In this document: positions 25,980 to 34,513 of the stretch, piece by piece | Layout: each line of letters begins with the position of its first letter | How positions within the stretch are numbered: position 1 is the first letter of the stretch | From: Candidatus Poribacteria bacterium | GTDB lineage: Bacteria > Abyssobacteria > SURF-5 | Direction: 5' to 3' | DNA: 64,000 nucleotides | Assembly: GCA_016215705.1 (NCBI GenBank) | Contig: JACRIR010000207.1 | Location: 1-64,000, forward strand | Made by a program: the position numbers and the translations under genes | Notes under the pieces: model-generated | Databases searched by the model: none | What the model was told of the DNA's origin: nothing | The model's input: the letters and a program-made list of their open reading frames with translations, nothing else

Positions 25980-27596
25980 ATGGAATCGTACGATGCCATC
26001 GTCATTGGCGGCGGGCACAATGGCCTCACACTGGCCGCATACCTGCAACGGGCCGGCATGCAGACACTGCTCCTCGAGAGGCGTCACGAATGGGGCAGCG
26101 GCCTCAACACCGAGGAGGTCACGCTTCCGGGCTTTCTCCATAACTTGCACGCGCAATACATGGAATTCATCGATTATATGCCCTTCTACCATGATTTCGG
26201 ATTAGAGAAACTTGGCGCCAAGATGATCTATCCGGTCAACCAGTGCGGCATAACTTTCGCCGACGGCAGGCCGCCGATAATCGTGCACACACCCGACCAT
26301 CTCGATCTTACATATAAGAGCATCGCTCAATACTCGAAGCGCGACGCCGAAGTCTTCTGCGAGCTCAAGCGCAAGACGATGGAAGTCGACCATCTCTTCT
26401 GCACACTCTACTGGAACCCGCCCGTTCCGCCTGCAGAGGAGAGCCTGCGCAGCGGGGACGAGATAACGGCCGCGTTGCTTAAGCATCTGGGCCTCGGCAA
26501 AGAGATTCTGAGCAAATCAGTAAAAGTCGCGGTTGATGAGACATACGAGACTCCCGAACTGCGGATGATGCTCTACCGACAATCGATGGAATGGGGAATA
26601 CCGCCGGAGTGGGAAGCGAGCGGATTCGGATTCATTGTGTCCATTTGCTGGCTGATAGGCATTTGGAAGATGTGCGTCGGCGGCACTCACACGCTCAGTC
26701 ACGCAATGGAAAGCGCATGCAGGCGAGAGGGCGTCGCCATGCGCGAGAACTCGCTTGTGAAACGTATCATCGTCAAGGCCGGGCGCGCAGCGGGTGTAGA
26801 ACTGGCCGATGGAACGAAGTTTGAAGCCCGAAAAGTTGTGGCAAGCAACGCCGATCTCAAGCAGACCTTGCTTGAACTCGCGGGCAGAGAAAACCTGAGC
26901 AGCCAATGGACAAGGCGCACCGAAAACTTCAGGATAGGGCCCGACCATTGTCTTGGCACGACCGCGTTTGCCCTGAAAGAAGCGCCCGACTACAAATCCG
27001 CCAAATGGGACGAGGGCATCAACAAGACCTTCTACACTATCGTCGGTTACGAAACCCCTGACGACGTGGTTAACTACATCCGTGAGGCGACCCACGGCAG
27101 AATACCGGCTCGGCCCGGTTCCGGAACATGGGTAAACTCGCTTTGGGACCCCACACAGGCCCCGCCCGGCAAACATGCGATGACCGGCTGGTTCTTCTTC
27201 CCGAAGGCGAGTGAACTGACTCCAGCCGAATGGGACGAAGTTCGCTCAACCTATAACGAGAAGTTCAGACAACTCTGGCAGCAGTACGCTCCTAATATGA
27301 AACGCGACAACGTGCTTGCCGACGCGCTCTACACCCCTCTCGATATCGAGCGCAAAAACCTGATGCGTGAGGGATGTTTCTCGAACGGATCAATAGCGCC
27401 CGATCAGATGGGCTGGATGAGACCGTTCCCCGAGGCTTCGCAATACAGAACGGAAATCGAGGGGCTCTATCTCTGTGGTCCGTTCACGCATCCGGGCGGC
27501 GGCGTTTTCGCGGCATGCGGATACAACGCATTCAAATCCATCGCGCAGGACTATGATCTGCCAAAACTTTGGGAGCAGACCAACAGGGGATATTGA
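25980..27596 (+). CDS. Phytoene-desaturase-like FAD oxidoreductase, module 2
   Basis: 538 residues, paralogue of the protein at 23600-25192. Shared features are the N-terminal VIGGGHNGLTLAAYLQRAGM, EEVTLPGFLHNLHAQY (EELTRPGFLHNVHSNY in copy 1), a VGGTHTLSHAM segment (IGGSHKLAHAL in copy 1) and the C-terminal YLCGPFTHPGGGVFAACGYNA. Divergence across the middle suggests a different substrate. GGAGGG precedes the ATG, and the second SCP2-like gene follows after 35 bases. Confidence 0.85.
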   Translation: MESYDAIVIGGGHNGLTLAAYLQRAGMQTLLLERRHEWGSGLNTEEVTLPGFLHNLHAQYMEFIDYMPFYHDFGLEKLGAKMIYPVNQCGITFADGRPPIIVHTPDHLDLTYKSIAQYSKRDAEVFCELKRKTMEVDHLFCTLYWNPPVPPAEESLRSGDEITAALLKHLGLGKEILSKSVKVAVDETYETPELRMMLYRQSMEWGIPPEWEASGFGFIVSICWLIGIWKMCVGGTHTLSHAMESACRREGVAMRENSLVKRIIVKAGRAAGVELADGTKFEARKVVASNADLKQTLLELAGRENLSSQWTRRTENFRIGPDHCLGTTAFALKEAPDYKSAKWDEGINKTFYTIVGYETPDDVVNYIREATHGRIPARPGSGTWVNSLWDPTQAPPGKHAMTGWFFFPKASELTPAEWDEVRSTYNEKFRQLWQQYAPNMKRDNVLADALYTPLDIERKNLMREGCFSNGSIAPDQMGWMRPFPEASQYRTEIEGLYLCGPFTHPGGGVFAACGYNAFKSIAQDYDLPKLWEQTNRGY

Positions 27597-27631
27597 GAGA
27601 CAAAAAACCTGCTTTTCTTAGGAGGTACGGA

Positions 27632-28078
27632 ATGGCTGAGATTTACTCGAAAGAGTGGTACGAAAAACTCAAGGCGCTCGTAAACAGCCGCGACGACATC
27701 ACCGCCCGGGCGCCTCAGGGACAGTGGCGCATATGCATCGAGATCGTCGGAGACCCTAAATCACCCTATGTGACCAAAGGGCAGGCGAAGTACTTCTTCG
27801 TCCTCTTCGACAAGGGGAAATGCCAACAGTATGAGCAGCTATCGGAAACCATGGACGGCAAAGGGCTCGACTTTCGCTTCACAGGCCCGGCCACCGTATT
27901 CGAGGAAGTCGCCGCCGGCGCGCGCGACTTCATCGAGGCCGGACTGCGCGGCGCCATCAAGATACGCGGCGACATGCGAATCTTCATGCAGAACGCGGAG
28001 CTCGCAAAAATCATAGCCGATCTCTATTCCCAACAAATCGACACCGAATGGCCGCAAGGCAAACCGCCCTACGATTGA
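27632..28078 (+). CDS. SCP2-like lipid-carrier protein, module 2
   Basis: 148 residues, soluble, without the membrane helix of the module 1 protein. The pattern of a helical N-terminus (SKEWYEKLKALVN), central strands (KYFFVLFDKGKCQQYEQL) and the GLDFRFTGPATVFEEVAAG segment fits the SCP2 sterol-transfer family. TTAGGAGG is ideally placed before ATG 27632; an earlier in-frame start inside the flavoprotein gene is rejected. It probably binds the hydrophobic substrate of the flavoprotein upstream. Confidence 0.75.
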   Translation: MAEIYSKEWYEKLKALVNSRDDITARAPQGQWRICIEIVGDPKSPYVTKGQAKYFFVLFDKGKCQQYEQLSETMDGKGLDFRFTGPATVFEEVAAGARDFIEAGLRGAIKIRGDMRIFMQNAELAKIIADLYSQQIDTEWPQGKPPYD

Positions 28079-28163
28079 GAAATCCGAACCCCCAAATTCG
28101 AAGGCGGCTACTTTTTCCCGGGCCTGATAAGGGGCGTGGGATCGCAAGCGAAAGAGATGGCGC

Positions 28164-28204
28164 TTAATTCGGGGACACCATGCCGCATGGTGTCCCCGAA
28201 TTAA
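28164..28204. repeat. GGGGACAC palindrome
   Basis: TTAATTCGGGGACACCATGC and its complement around one central base. The right flank CGAACCAGTGGCTGGCTTCTC is a variant of the conserved flank. Confidence 0.9.
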
Positions 28205-28442
28205 ACGAACCAGTGGCTGGCTTCTCAAGCGCGCCTGACAACGTCTGCCGCGTGGTCATAGACCCAAACATAAGCAAGGCAATAGGGTCTCCCTTTCGCC
28301 TCGCACGTTTGCCTTCACCACTCATCATTCCCCATCAATCCGCAATCGTTTGTCTCCAGAGTAGAAATGGCCTTTCCCCGTGACTCCCCGTGGTCAAGAA
28401 ACAGTGAAATTCCGTTTCTTTAGCGAAGCTGGCTGGCGCGAT

Positions 28443-28470
28443 TTGATTCTATCGCGATTCTTTGTATAAT
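28443..28470 (+). promoter_or_regulatory. Candidate promoter for the MntA-HepT remnant
   Basis: TTGATT (28443-28448) and a perfect TATAAT (28465-28470), 16 bases apart. Confidence 0.5.
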
Positions 28471-28517
28471 ATTATCGGAAGGTAAATCCCTTGTTGGTTC
28501 AGGCGGGGATATCGATC

Positions 28518-28806
28518 ATGGGTATTAGCGAACTGAGAGAAAAACGCCAAGAAATACTTCGCCTTGTCGCAAAGCACGGCGCGCGGAACATTCGTGTTTT
28601 CGGCTTGGTGGTGCGAGACGAAGCTGGGGATGAGAGCGACATTGATTTCCTTGTCGAGATTGGAACAAGGACGCAGCCTGCTTGACCTTGGCGCCCTGCT
28701 AATGGATTTGAAAGGATTACTGGATCGGGAGGTTGATGTCGTGACTGAGAATGGCATCTACTGGCTCCTTCGCCGCCGGATACTCAAGGAGGCCGTGCCT
28801 CTGTGA
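28518..28806 (+). pseudogene. Frameshifted MntA-like nucleotidyltransferase antitoxin
   Basis: The first frame (from ATG 28518, possibly TTG 28491) gives the start of a minimal nucleotidyltransferase up to DESDIDFLVEIG. It then stops at 28685. The neighbouring frame continues the family sequence as RLEQGRSLLDLGALLMDLKG and DREVDVVTENGIYWLLRRRI, ending at 28806. A single-base indel around 28655-28665 explains this. The usual GSxxRGEA motif is also changed (GLVVRDEA: the Ser is lost), so decay is likelier than a sequencing slip. The stop overlaps the GTG of a HepT-like remnant, the known layout of MntA-HepT modules. Confidence 0.8.
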
Positions 28807-28964
28807 AGAAAGACCCGCGCGTCTATCTCGCTCACATCCTTGAGTGCGTCGAACAAATCATGGAATTCACCGGTGGTGGCAGGGGCGAATTCTTGCGAGG
28901 GACTCAGATTCAGGACGCTGTTAAGGCCTGGCATTCATCCTCTGGTCTGAACCATGAAACCTGA
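28803..28964 (+). pseudogene. Truncated HepT-like (HEPN, DUF86) toxin remnant
   Basis: 53 codons beginning at GTG 28803. VKKDPRVYLAHILECVEQIM and TQIQDAV match the N-terminal part of HEPN-domain HepT toxins, which are about 110-140 residues long. The catalytic RX4-6H motif region is missing, so no ribonuclease activity is expected. It overlaps the antitoxin remnant by four bases and runs 11 bases into the FkbM gene. Confidence 0.7.
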
Positions 28965-29742
28965 AGACATCAGCGATTACTTACGTCTGAGGAAAAGCAT
29001 AGAGAACCCGTGGGCGCTTGTCCGGCTGAGAAAACGCCGTCAGCCGCGAGAACACGGTGAGTTGTTCGAAGTGCGGTTCAGGGACGGCCGGGTCTTTTGC
29101 TTGCGGCCGGGAACCCGCGACGCACATATATTCAATCGTCTGTTCGTGAGAGACGAATACCAAATCGGAAAGAAGGATAGAACCGGGTTCGAATGCGCAA
29201 TTGACGTCGGCGGGCATATAGGGACATTCTCTTTTATGGTTGCGCCGCGCTCCCGGCGAGTACTGGTGTTCGAGCCGATTTCGGAGCATTTCGGGCTCTT
29301 GAAAAGAAACATGTCGCAATTCCCGCATGTCCAATGCGTAAATGCCGCGGTCACGGACACGAAGAAAGAATTGAAGATATACAAGCCTTGGCCCGGCGGC
29401 AAGTCTCGCTCCGGCGCCCAAACCAGACCCGCAGAAGACAATTTCGAGACGGCGTCCGGCATATCGCTCAAAGACATTTTTGTGGAATATGACGTCGAGC
29501 GGTGCGATCTTCTCAAGCTCGATTGCGAGGGCGCAGAATACGAGATTCTCTTTACCTTGCCGGACTATGTTCTGTCCCGCATTTCGCGCATTGTCATGGA
29601 GTACCATGACGATTCTCCGAAACCCAAGTCCGAATGGACTGTCGAATCGTTGCGCAAATATCTGAAAGAGAAGGGTTTCAGCGTGTTCGCAAGGGCGAGA
29701 AAGCGCAATCGCCTGGTAGGAATTATGGATTGCACGAGATAG
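28954..29742 (+). CDS. FkbM-family methyltransferase
   Basis: 262 residues. The SAM-binding region is seen as CAIDVGGHIGTFSFMVAP, the acidic strand end VLVFEPISEHFGLLKRN and the FkbM hallmark LLKLDCEGAEYEIL. Members methylate hydroxyl groups of sugars or other small molecules; the acceptor here is unknown. The start at ATG 28954 lies inside the toxin remnant, suggesting the gene sits at the edge of a rearrangement. No clear ribosome site precedes it. Neighbouring genes give no pathway context. Confidence 0.85.
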   Translation: MKPEDISDYLRLRKSIENPWALVRLRKRRQPREHGELFEVRFRDGRVFCLRPGTRDAHIFNRLFVRDEYQIGKKDRTGFECAIDVGGHIGTFSFMVAPRSRRVLVFEPISEHFGLLKRNMSQFPHVQCVNAAVTDTKKELKIYKPWPGGKSRSGAQTRPAEDNFETASGISLKDIFVEYDVERCDLLKLDCEGAEYEILFTLPDYVLSRISRIVMEYHDDSPKPKSEWTVESLRKYLKEKGFSVFARARKRNRLVGIMDCTR

Positions 29743-30130
29743 GCGACTAAAGCGCAACCTTCGACCTTGGACCTCTTCCGTCTCGGGGGATTTCCATTCA
29801 GCCTTCGTCGCTTCTCATCCGCGTTCATCGGCGTGCATCGGCGGTTCCAAATGTTTTCTATTGCACGGACGCCCTTCATGCGTCACATTCTTGTCCTCAT
29901 TCAACCAGAAACTCGAAACCAGAGACCCCGCGCGCTTCGCGCGGTGTGCTATAATACCGTTACCGAACAACGGGAGGCTCTGAAAGAGTGCCTGACCGCG
30001 CTTTGGCGCGGCTAATTGCGTAAGAAAGTTGGAGCGAGGGCATGACCCATGACGTCATTCTGAGCGAAGCGAAGAATCTCGCCAAACCCTCAAACTCCAA
30101 ACCGCCAAACCTACTTTCTTAGGGAGGCTC
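29743..30130. other. Gap with repeat fragments before the amidohydrolase
   Basis: No gene seen. It contains GCGTTCATCGGCGTGCATCGGCGG (given here as GTTCATCGGCGTGCATCGGC, about 29822-29841), whose inverse occurs at 33459-33478, a TATAAT (29950-29955) without a clear -35 box, a GTCATTCTGAGCGAAGCGAA fragment (30054-30080) and a run of AAACC-type units before TTTCTTAGGGAGG, the next ribosome site. Confidence 0.55.
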
Positions 30131-31834
30131 ATGACGGTGTATCGTAAATTCTCAAGAAGAGAAGTTGTAAAGGTCATAAGCGCAAGCGCTCTACTGCCGA
30201 TTCTGTTGGACGGGCAGAGGGAGGGATTTGCGGCTGACCATAATAGCAAGCTTTCAATGAATCCACCGCTGAACGAGAATCATCCAACACATTTTGTGGA
30301 TGACTATATTCCCCGCGCTGACTCGCGTGTCGAACTGAAGAACGGGAGGTTTGTTGACGTCATAAACGGGCGCTATTTCGAGGCTGGAACGACTGTAGTC
30401 GTTGAACGCGGCAAGATTGTCGAAATATGCGGCCCACAGGACCATCCCGGCGCTGTCAAGACGGACTTCAGTATAGACCTCGAGGGCAAAACCGTCATGC
30501 CGGCGCTCTTGAACACACACTGTCATATCGGCATGACATTTCCTTCACGAGTGATGACCTTCCGCGACGTAATGCTCACCCGGCGATACCACGAACAACA
30601 GATAGCCTACAATATGACTGAATGCCTCGCTCATGGCATCACCAACATCCGGGATGTGTGGATTCCAGACCTTCGAACAACCAGATCACTCAAGGAGAAA
30701 ATCTCACGCGGAACAATGCGGGGCCCACGCATTCTGCAATCAGTAGTAGTCGGACCGCCGGGAGGATATTTTACGGGAAACGTCGGCTCAATCGACCGGT
30801 TCATGCAATCTCTCATCAGTTTTCCTTTTGTCGATTATGAGAAAACCGATGCCGGCTCCGTATTGTTTCCTGTCGATGCGACGGAGCAGCAGGTCAGGGA
30901 CGCTGTTGACAGGGCAATGGATGAGCGCGGCGCCGACTGCATAAAAATCGGCGAACAACGCGAGAATATGGTCGATTATAAGCCGACCTTGACAATCATG
31001 ACCAAGAGTCAACTGGCAGCCATCGGAGACCAGGCGCGTAAGCGGGGCCTGAAAAGCACAATTCATCATGTCTCCGTTGAATCGTTTCGTCGCGCTGTAG
31101 AGTGCGGAATATCTTCGCTTGCTCATGCCCCATTCGACGATAAGTTGACCGCGGCCGACATTGAGGCGTTCAACTCATCGGGCTGCTTCATCGAGCCGAC
31201 GGCAACCGTTGCGTATGACTTGTGCTGGAGAATCAAGGGCGACGCGATGTACGACCACCCCCAGATGGTTCGTCTGACCCGATTCAGGGCCGGCAATCTT
31301 TCAAGCCTTGCCGGCGAATATTGGATGCCCGGGTTGAGCCGGAGCGTTATGAGCGCCTCCAACAGAATTGCAGAGGGCAAGCTCAAGAGTATGGGGCTTT
31401 TCGACGTCAGAGATTTCTACAAATATTTTTCTACGGTGATCGCAGACGGCGCTGATAATGTGCGGATGCTCTACGAGAGCGGCGCCGACATGGCTGCCGG
31501 GAATGACGGTGGCGTTCCGATGGGCACTCCCGCTATGATCGGACACGAACTCAGCATGCTGGATTTCAGCATAAACATCGATTCTGACAGTAAGAAGTTC
31601 CGAGGGGCCGACGCCGTTAGAACAGCCACACTAAACAGCGCTCGCGCGCTTGGACTCGACGACCGATTCGGATCCATCGAGGTCAGCAAGATCGCTGACC
31701 TCGCGATAGTCGATGGAGACCCGCTTGAGGACCTTCACGTCATCGGCGCGCGCGTTGCGGCCCTCTTCATGGACGGCAAGCTTGTGATAGACAACTACGG
31801 GCTTCGAGTCGACCACGGAGACGCGGCCGTGTGA
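30131..31834 (+). CDS. Exported amidohydrolase-family enzyme
   Basis: 567 residues. The N-terminus FSRREVVKVISASALLPILL resembles a twin-arginine signal (SRRxVVK plus a hydrophobic stretch), with possible cleavage near GFAAD. The mature part has a composite beta-sandwich domain and the amidohydrolase metal motif NTHCHIG (HxH), a candidate Lys ligand in CIKIGEQ, a His in STIHHVS and AHAP, and the final Asp in GNDGGVPMGTP. Members cleave C-N bonds such as imidazolonepropionate, dipeptides or hydantoins; the substrate cannot be stated. GGGAGG precedes the ATG. It appears monocistronic and converges with the ferritin-like gene. Confidence 0.85.
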   Translation: MTVYRKFSRREVVKVISASALLPILLDGQREGFAADHNSKLSMNPPLNENHPTHFVDDYIPRADSRVELKNGRFVDVINGRYFEAGTTVVVERGKIVEICGPQDHPGAVKTDFSIDLEGKTVMPALLNTHCHIGMTFPSRVMTFRDVMLTRRYHEQQIAYNMTECLAHGITNIRDVWIPDLRTTRSLKEKISRGTMRGPRILQSVVVGPPGGYFTGNVGSIDRFMQSLISFPFVDYEKTDAGSVLFPVDATEQQVRDAVDRAMDERGADCIKIGEQRENMVDYKPTLTIMTKSQLAAIGDQARKRGLKSTIHHVSVESFRRAVECGISSLAHAPFDDKLTAADIEAFNSSGCFIEPTATVAYDLCWRIKGDAMYDHPQMVRLTRFRAGNLSSLAGEYWMPGLSRSVMSASNRIAEGKLKSMGLFDVRDFYKYFSTVIADGADNVRMLYESGADMAAGNDGGVPMGTPAMIGHELSMLDFSINIDSDSKKFRGADAVRTATLNSARALGLDDRFGSIEVSKIADLAIVDGDPLEDLHVIGARVAALFMDGKLVIDNYGLRVDHGDAAV

Positions 31835-31866
31835 GTATTCTGAAGCATTGCATAGCCGCCGCTCCG

Positions 31867-32367
31867 TCACCAGTTGTCTGCGAGCCCGCGCATTTTGGCG
31901 TCGGTGATGAGATATTTCATCACGCCTACGAGGTGGCCCTTTTCCGCCTCTATTATTTCTTGAAGCAGTCTGTTCTGCCCCCAGATATCAGCTATGGCAT
32001 GGTAGTAAAGAAGCGTCGCTTTCTCAAATGAAAACGCCCGCAATAGAGCGTCATCCTTTTTCTTGATTCTGTCGACGTCTTTGAAAGCCCCCTTATCGCC
32101 CATGAAGAACTCCGAGATAGAAGCAGCGGCGAGGTACTGGTATCTCGTGTCAGGTTGCTCGGCCTCGGGTTCCGGAGGAACATTTGCGAGCAGCGACCGG
32201 AACTGGCCCTCGTGGGTTACTTCGTCTTTCGCCAGTATCGAGAAAAGCTCGTTCAGCTCGGCGATTTCCTTGAACCGTTCCGACAACGTTCTGTAGAAAC
32301 CTGCGCCCAATTCCTCGGTCGTGACAGCGAGCTCGATGCTCTTTCTCAGAGTGACCGCATCCAACAT
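31867..32367 (-). CDS. Ferritin-like (rubrerythrin-type) diiron protein
   Basis: 166 residues, a four-helix ferritin-like domain. Candidate diiron ligands are in TTEELGAGFY, AKDEVTHEGQF (ExxH) and the second half FEKATLLYYHAI and IIEAEKGHLVG (ExxH). There is no rubredoxin domain, so it is not a classical rubrerythrin. It may serve in peroxide or oxygen protection or iron handling. A GGGAGG ribosome site precedes the start on the minus strand. It converges with the amidohydrolase and is divergent from the TlpA-like selenoprotein gene, a possible redox-stress pair. Confidence 0.85.
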   Translation of the reverse strand: MLDAVTLRKSIELAVTTEELGAGFYRTLSERFKEIAELNELFSILAKDEVTHEGQFRSLLANVPPEPEAEQPDTRYQYLAAASISEFFMGDKGAFKDVDRIKKKDDALLRAFSFEKATLLYYHAIADIWGQNRLLQEIIEAEKGHLVGVMKYLITDAKMRGLADNW

Positions 32368-32672
32368 ATAAACCTCCCATTCCTTTCCGCAAAGACGTTC
32401 CTCGACTGGTCAAATCACCTGCCCCATCGTAACAATAAAAAGCCGCACGGGCAATATCTGCTCCTGACAAGAGCGGAGGAGGCAGTCTCAAAGGAATGCG
32501 AAAATAGCCGGATTTCGTATTTGTTCGCGCCCTTTGCTCCCGTGCGGCAAATGAGGTATACTTTGTAGGCCCTTGTTGGCAGCTTAACTGCATCTCGTTT
32601 CACCGCTTTCATGCGGCCGATGTTTACCGCTGTGGTGGGGGAGAAATACAGCAACTTGAACGTGGGGGAACC
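32368..32672. other. Divergent intergenic region between ferritin-like and TlpA-like genes
   Basis: No gene seen. A weak promoter for the + strand gene can be drawn from TTGCTC (32534-32539) and TATACT (32557-32562), 17 bases apart. I see no clear promoter for the minus-strand gene. Confidence 0.45.
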
Positions 32673-33239
32673 ATGGAACACAGAATATCGAGAAGAAGGT
32701 CTGCTGTTATTTTGTTATTCATTATCGCGAGTCCAGTGTTTCTGTCGGCTGCATCGTGGTGGCCGCCGAGCATCCTCAGGAGATTTACGGTAAAGCCGCT
32801 GGCTGTCGGCGTGCAGGCGCCGCAGTTCGAGCTTGCGTCAGTCACCGGCGAGAAGGTGTCGCTTGCAGGCTTCAAAGGCAAGCCCATGCTCATCAAGTTC
32901 TGGAGCGCCGGCTGAAACTCATGTTTGCGGGAGTTTCCCGCAGTCGAGCGGACGTCCAATAGGTTTGCCGCAAATGGACTGGTCGTTCTTACAATCAGCG
33001 ACGACACTAACACGGAAAAGCTGAATGAGGTACTGAGCAGGATCAAAACCACCTTGCCGGTTCTCCGCGACAAAGAATCGAAGGTATTCAGCGCCTACCA
33101 CGTCGCTCCTCTTCCGGCGCTGTACCTGCTTGACCGCGAGCAGAAGGTATACAGCGTCTGGATCGGTCCTTCGAAAAAAAGGGAAGCCGAACTCTCGGAA
33201 AGCATCACCGCATTGCTCAATAAACAAACCGCTCCTTAG
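32673..33239 (+). CDS. TlpA/thioredoxin-like protein with UxxC, probable selenoprotein
   Basis: Membrane-anchored or exported thiol-redox protein. The frame runs through a TGA at 32913-32915 and is open on both sides. Before it stand a signal or anchor helix (SAVILLFIIASPVFLSA, residues about 10-26) and the TlpA start GVQAPQFELASVTGEKVSLAG with KPMLIKFWSAG. After it come NSCLREFPAVER, VLTISDD and the cis-Pro loop APLPALYLLD. The TGA replaces the first Cys of the usual FWASWCxxC motif, giving U81-N82-S83-C84. A 6-bp hairpin follows the codon at the expected place. Total length 188 residues, normal for TlpA/ResA relatives. The alternative is a premature stop, but the precise active-site position and intact downstream frame argue against it. 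Confidence 0.82.
32913..32941 (+). promoter_or_regulatory. Recoded UGA and candidate SECIS hairpin in the TlpA-like gene
   Basis: TGA at 32913-32915 is followed by GCGGGA (32927-32932), loop GTT and TCCCGC (32936-32941), a perfect 6-bp stem. The loop G and U fall at positions 21-22 from the U of the codon, close to the G23/U24 loop positions known as important in the E. coli fdhF SECIS. Confidence 0.7.
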
Positions 33240-33468
33240 TGGGTCGGCCAGATGACGTCCTCGATATTCGACCCGAGCGCCTCTTTTTTTCAAGAGGAGA
33301 TGAGATGAAAATAGTGAGTCTCAAGGAACACTCAGCGCGGCGTAGCCGCAACCAAAATGAAGGAATTCACCACCAAGTCACCAAGAAAAGAAGAAACAAG
33401 GTAACACGGATTTGGGGAAAAGAAGAAGAAGAAACAAAGGAAGTATTCTTAACCGCAGATGCACGCCG
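33240..33468. other. Repeat-derived A-rich gap
   Basis: Contains TTCACCACCAAGTCACCAAG (about 33365-33386) and AACCGCAGATGCACGCCGAT (33453-33473), both resembling dispersed repeat sequences; the second is the inverse of a segment near 29822. Open frames here are formed by the repeats and I do not call a gene. Confidence 0.55.
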
Positions 33469-33978
33469 ATGAACGCGGATTTGGGAAAGAAGAAGAAAAG
33501 AAAATCACGACACAAATTCACGATTTCGAAACTGAGTAGTACAGAGTTTATCCCAACGCTGGCTATGTGGCATCACAATCAATGGGCCTATCTCAATCCG
33601 GGCGATTCCGTCGAACAACGGATCTCCTCACTCACTTCCGAATGCGGATCGGATGGAATCCCCAAAACATTTGTGGCCGTTTCAGGCAACACACTTCTTG
33701 GCTCCGCTAGTCTCATTCCGCATGATATGGACACGCGAATGGATTTATCTCCCTGGCTCGCTTCTGTTTTTGTAGACCCCGAAAACAGGAAACAAGGCAT
33801 CGGAGCCGCGCTGGTTCAGCATGTGATAAAGGAAGCAGCCAGGCTTGGCTATCAGACCATTTATCTCTTCACCGAGCCTGACACGGAAGTGTTTTACGCC
33901 CGCCTTGGCTGGTCGTTCATGGAAAGAACCGAATATAGAGGTCATCAGGAGGTGATAATGGCCATCGACACCATGTAA
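33469..33978 (+). CDS. GNAT-family N-acetyltransferase
   Basis: 169 residues from ATG 33469. The acetyl-CoA binding motif is clear (VFVDPENRKQGIGAALVQHV), followed by the typical GYQTIYLFTEPDTEVFYARLGW. The substrate is not evident. The true start is uncertain: the first about 15 codons come from a repeat (CGATGAACGCGGA) and a lysine-rich stretch, and no ribosome site is visible. A repeat insertion may have replaced the native 5' end. The gene stands alone. Confidence 0.75.
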   Translation: MNADLGKKKKRKSRHKFTISKLSSTEFIPTLAMWHHNQWAYLNPGDSVEQRISSLTSECGSDGIPKTFVAVSGNTLLGSASLIPHDMDTRMDLSPWLASVFVDPENRKQGIGAALVQHVIKEAARLGYQTIYLFTEPDTEVFYARLGWSFMERTEYRGHQEVIMAIDTM

Positions 33979-34513
33979 TTTTTTTCTTGCTCTCGTCCTC
34001 CCCATTCGGTCTCGCCCGTGGTATAATTCTTCCAAGCATAGTGGTTGAAGAAGATCGGCCAATGTGTTACCGCCCCTTTAATGAATTTTCGAGTGTCGAG
34101 CGCTGTCGCATCATTTCGAACGCCGACGGAGTATTCTTACTGCCCTCTCTTGAAATCGTGAATCTGCGTCGTGATTTCTTGGGTGAGGACTACGCATGCA
34201 GGCTGCCGGAGCGTAATGGATTACTCCCCCTGCAGGCATGAATGAAGAGAATCGGTACACGATTCGACATCGTGTCCCCGATCTTCCGAGGCGCCTTGTA
34301 GGGGTGCGATTCAACCCGATTCGCGCAGTTTGGCTGCTGCCGTGTTACACCGTAAATCCTGGCATAGATTATGCGAAAAGGAACACCTGCTCAGATTCAC
34401 CCCGTCCAAGTAATGTGAGCGGGTTCCAGGATAACGAGATCAACTACTGACTTCCTAAGAGATCAGAACATTGGAAATGTGAGTTTTCTCGCCTGGAAAT
34501 GGGGAGAAAAGCA
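33979..34513. other. Gap before the multiheme cytochrome
   Basis: A small open frame at 34062-34241 (59 codons) has no ribosome site or recognisable family and is not called. A degenerate GGGGACAC palindrome lies at 34250-34283, followed by a partial GTAGGGGTGCGATTCAACCC element (about 34299-34330) of the GTAGGGGCG type. Nothing else was recognised. Confidence 0.5.
34250..34283. repeat. GGGGACAC palindrome, degenerate copy
   Basis: AATCGGTACACGAT and ATCGTGTCCCCGATCTT form an imperfect dyad with a damaged left arm. Confidence 0.5.

Larger units (their letters stand above)
28079..28490. other. Gap with a palindrome and a promoter
   Basis: No gene seen. A GGGGACAC palindrome lies at 28164-28204 and a promoter candidate at 28443-28470 points to the toxin-antitoxin remnant. 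The middle part (28205-28440) shows nothing I recognise apart from the repeat flank. Confidence 0.55.

Noticed and set aside
28683..28685. A third selenocysteine TGA, in the MntA-like gene
   Set aside because: The sequence after the TGA in that frame does not continue the family; the neighbouring frame does, so it is a frameshift.
32925..33239. A separate gene starting at TTG 32925
   Set aside because: It continues the TlpA-like frame after the in-frame TGA, and its start would lie within the SECIS-like hairpin.
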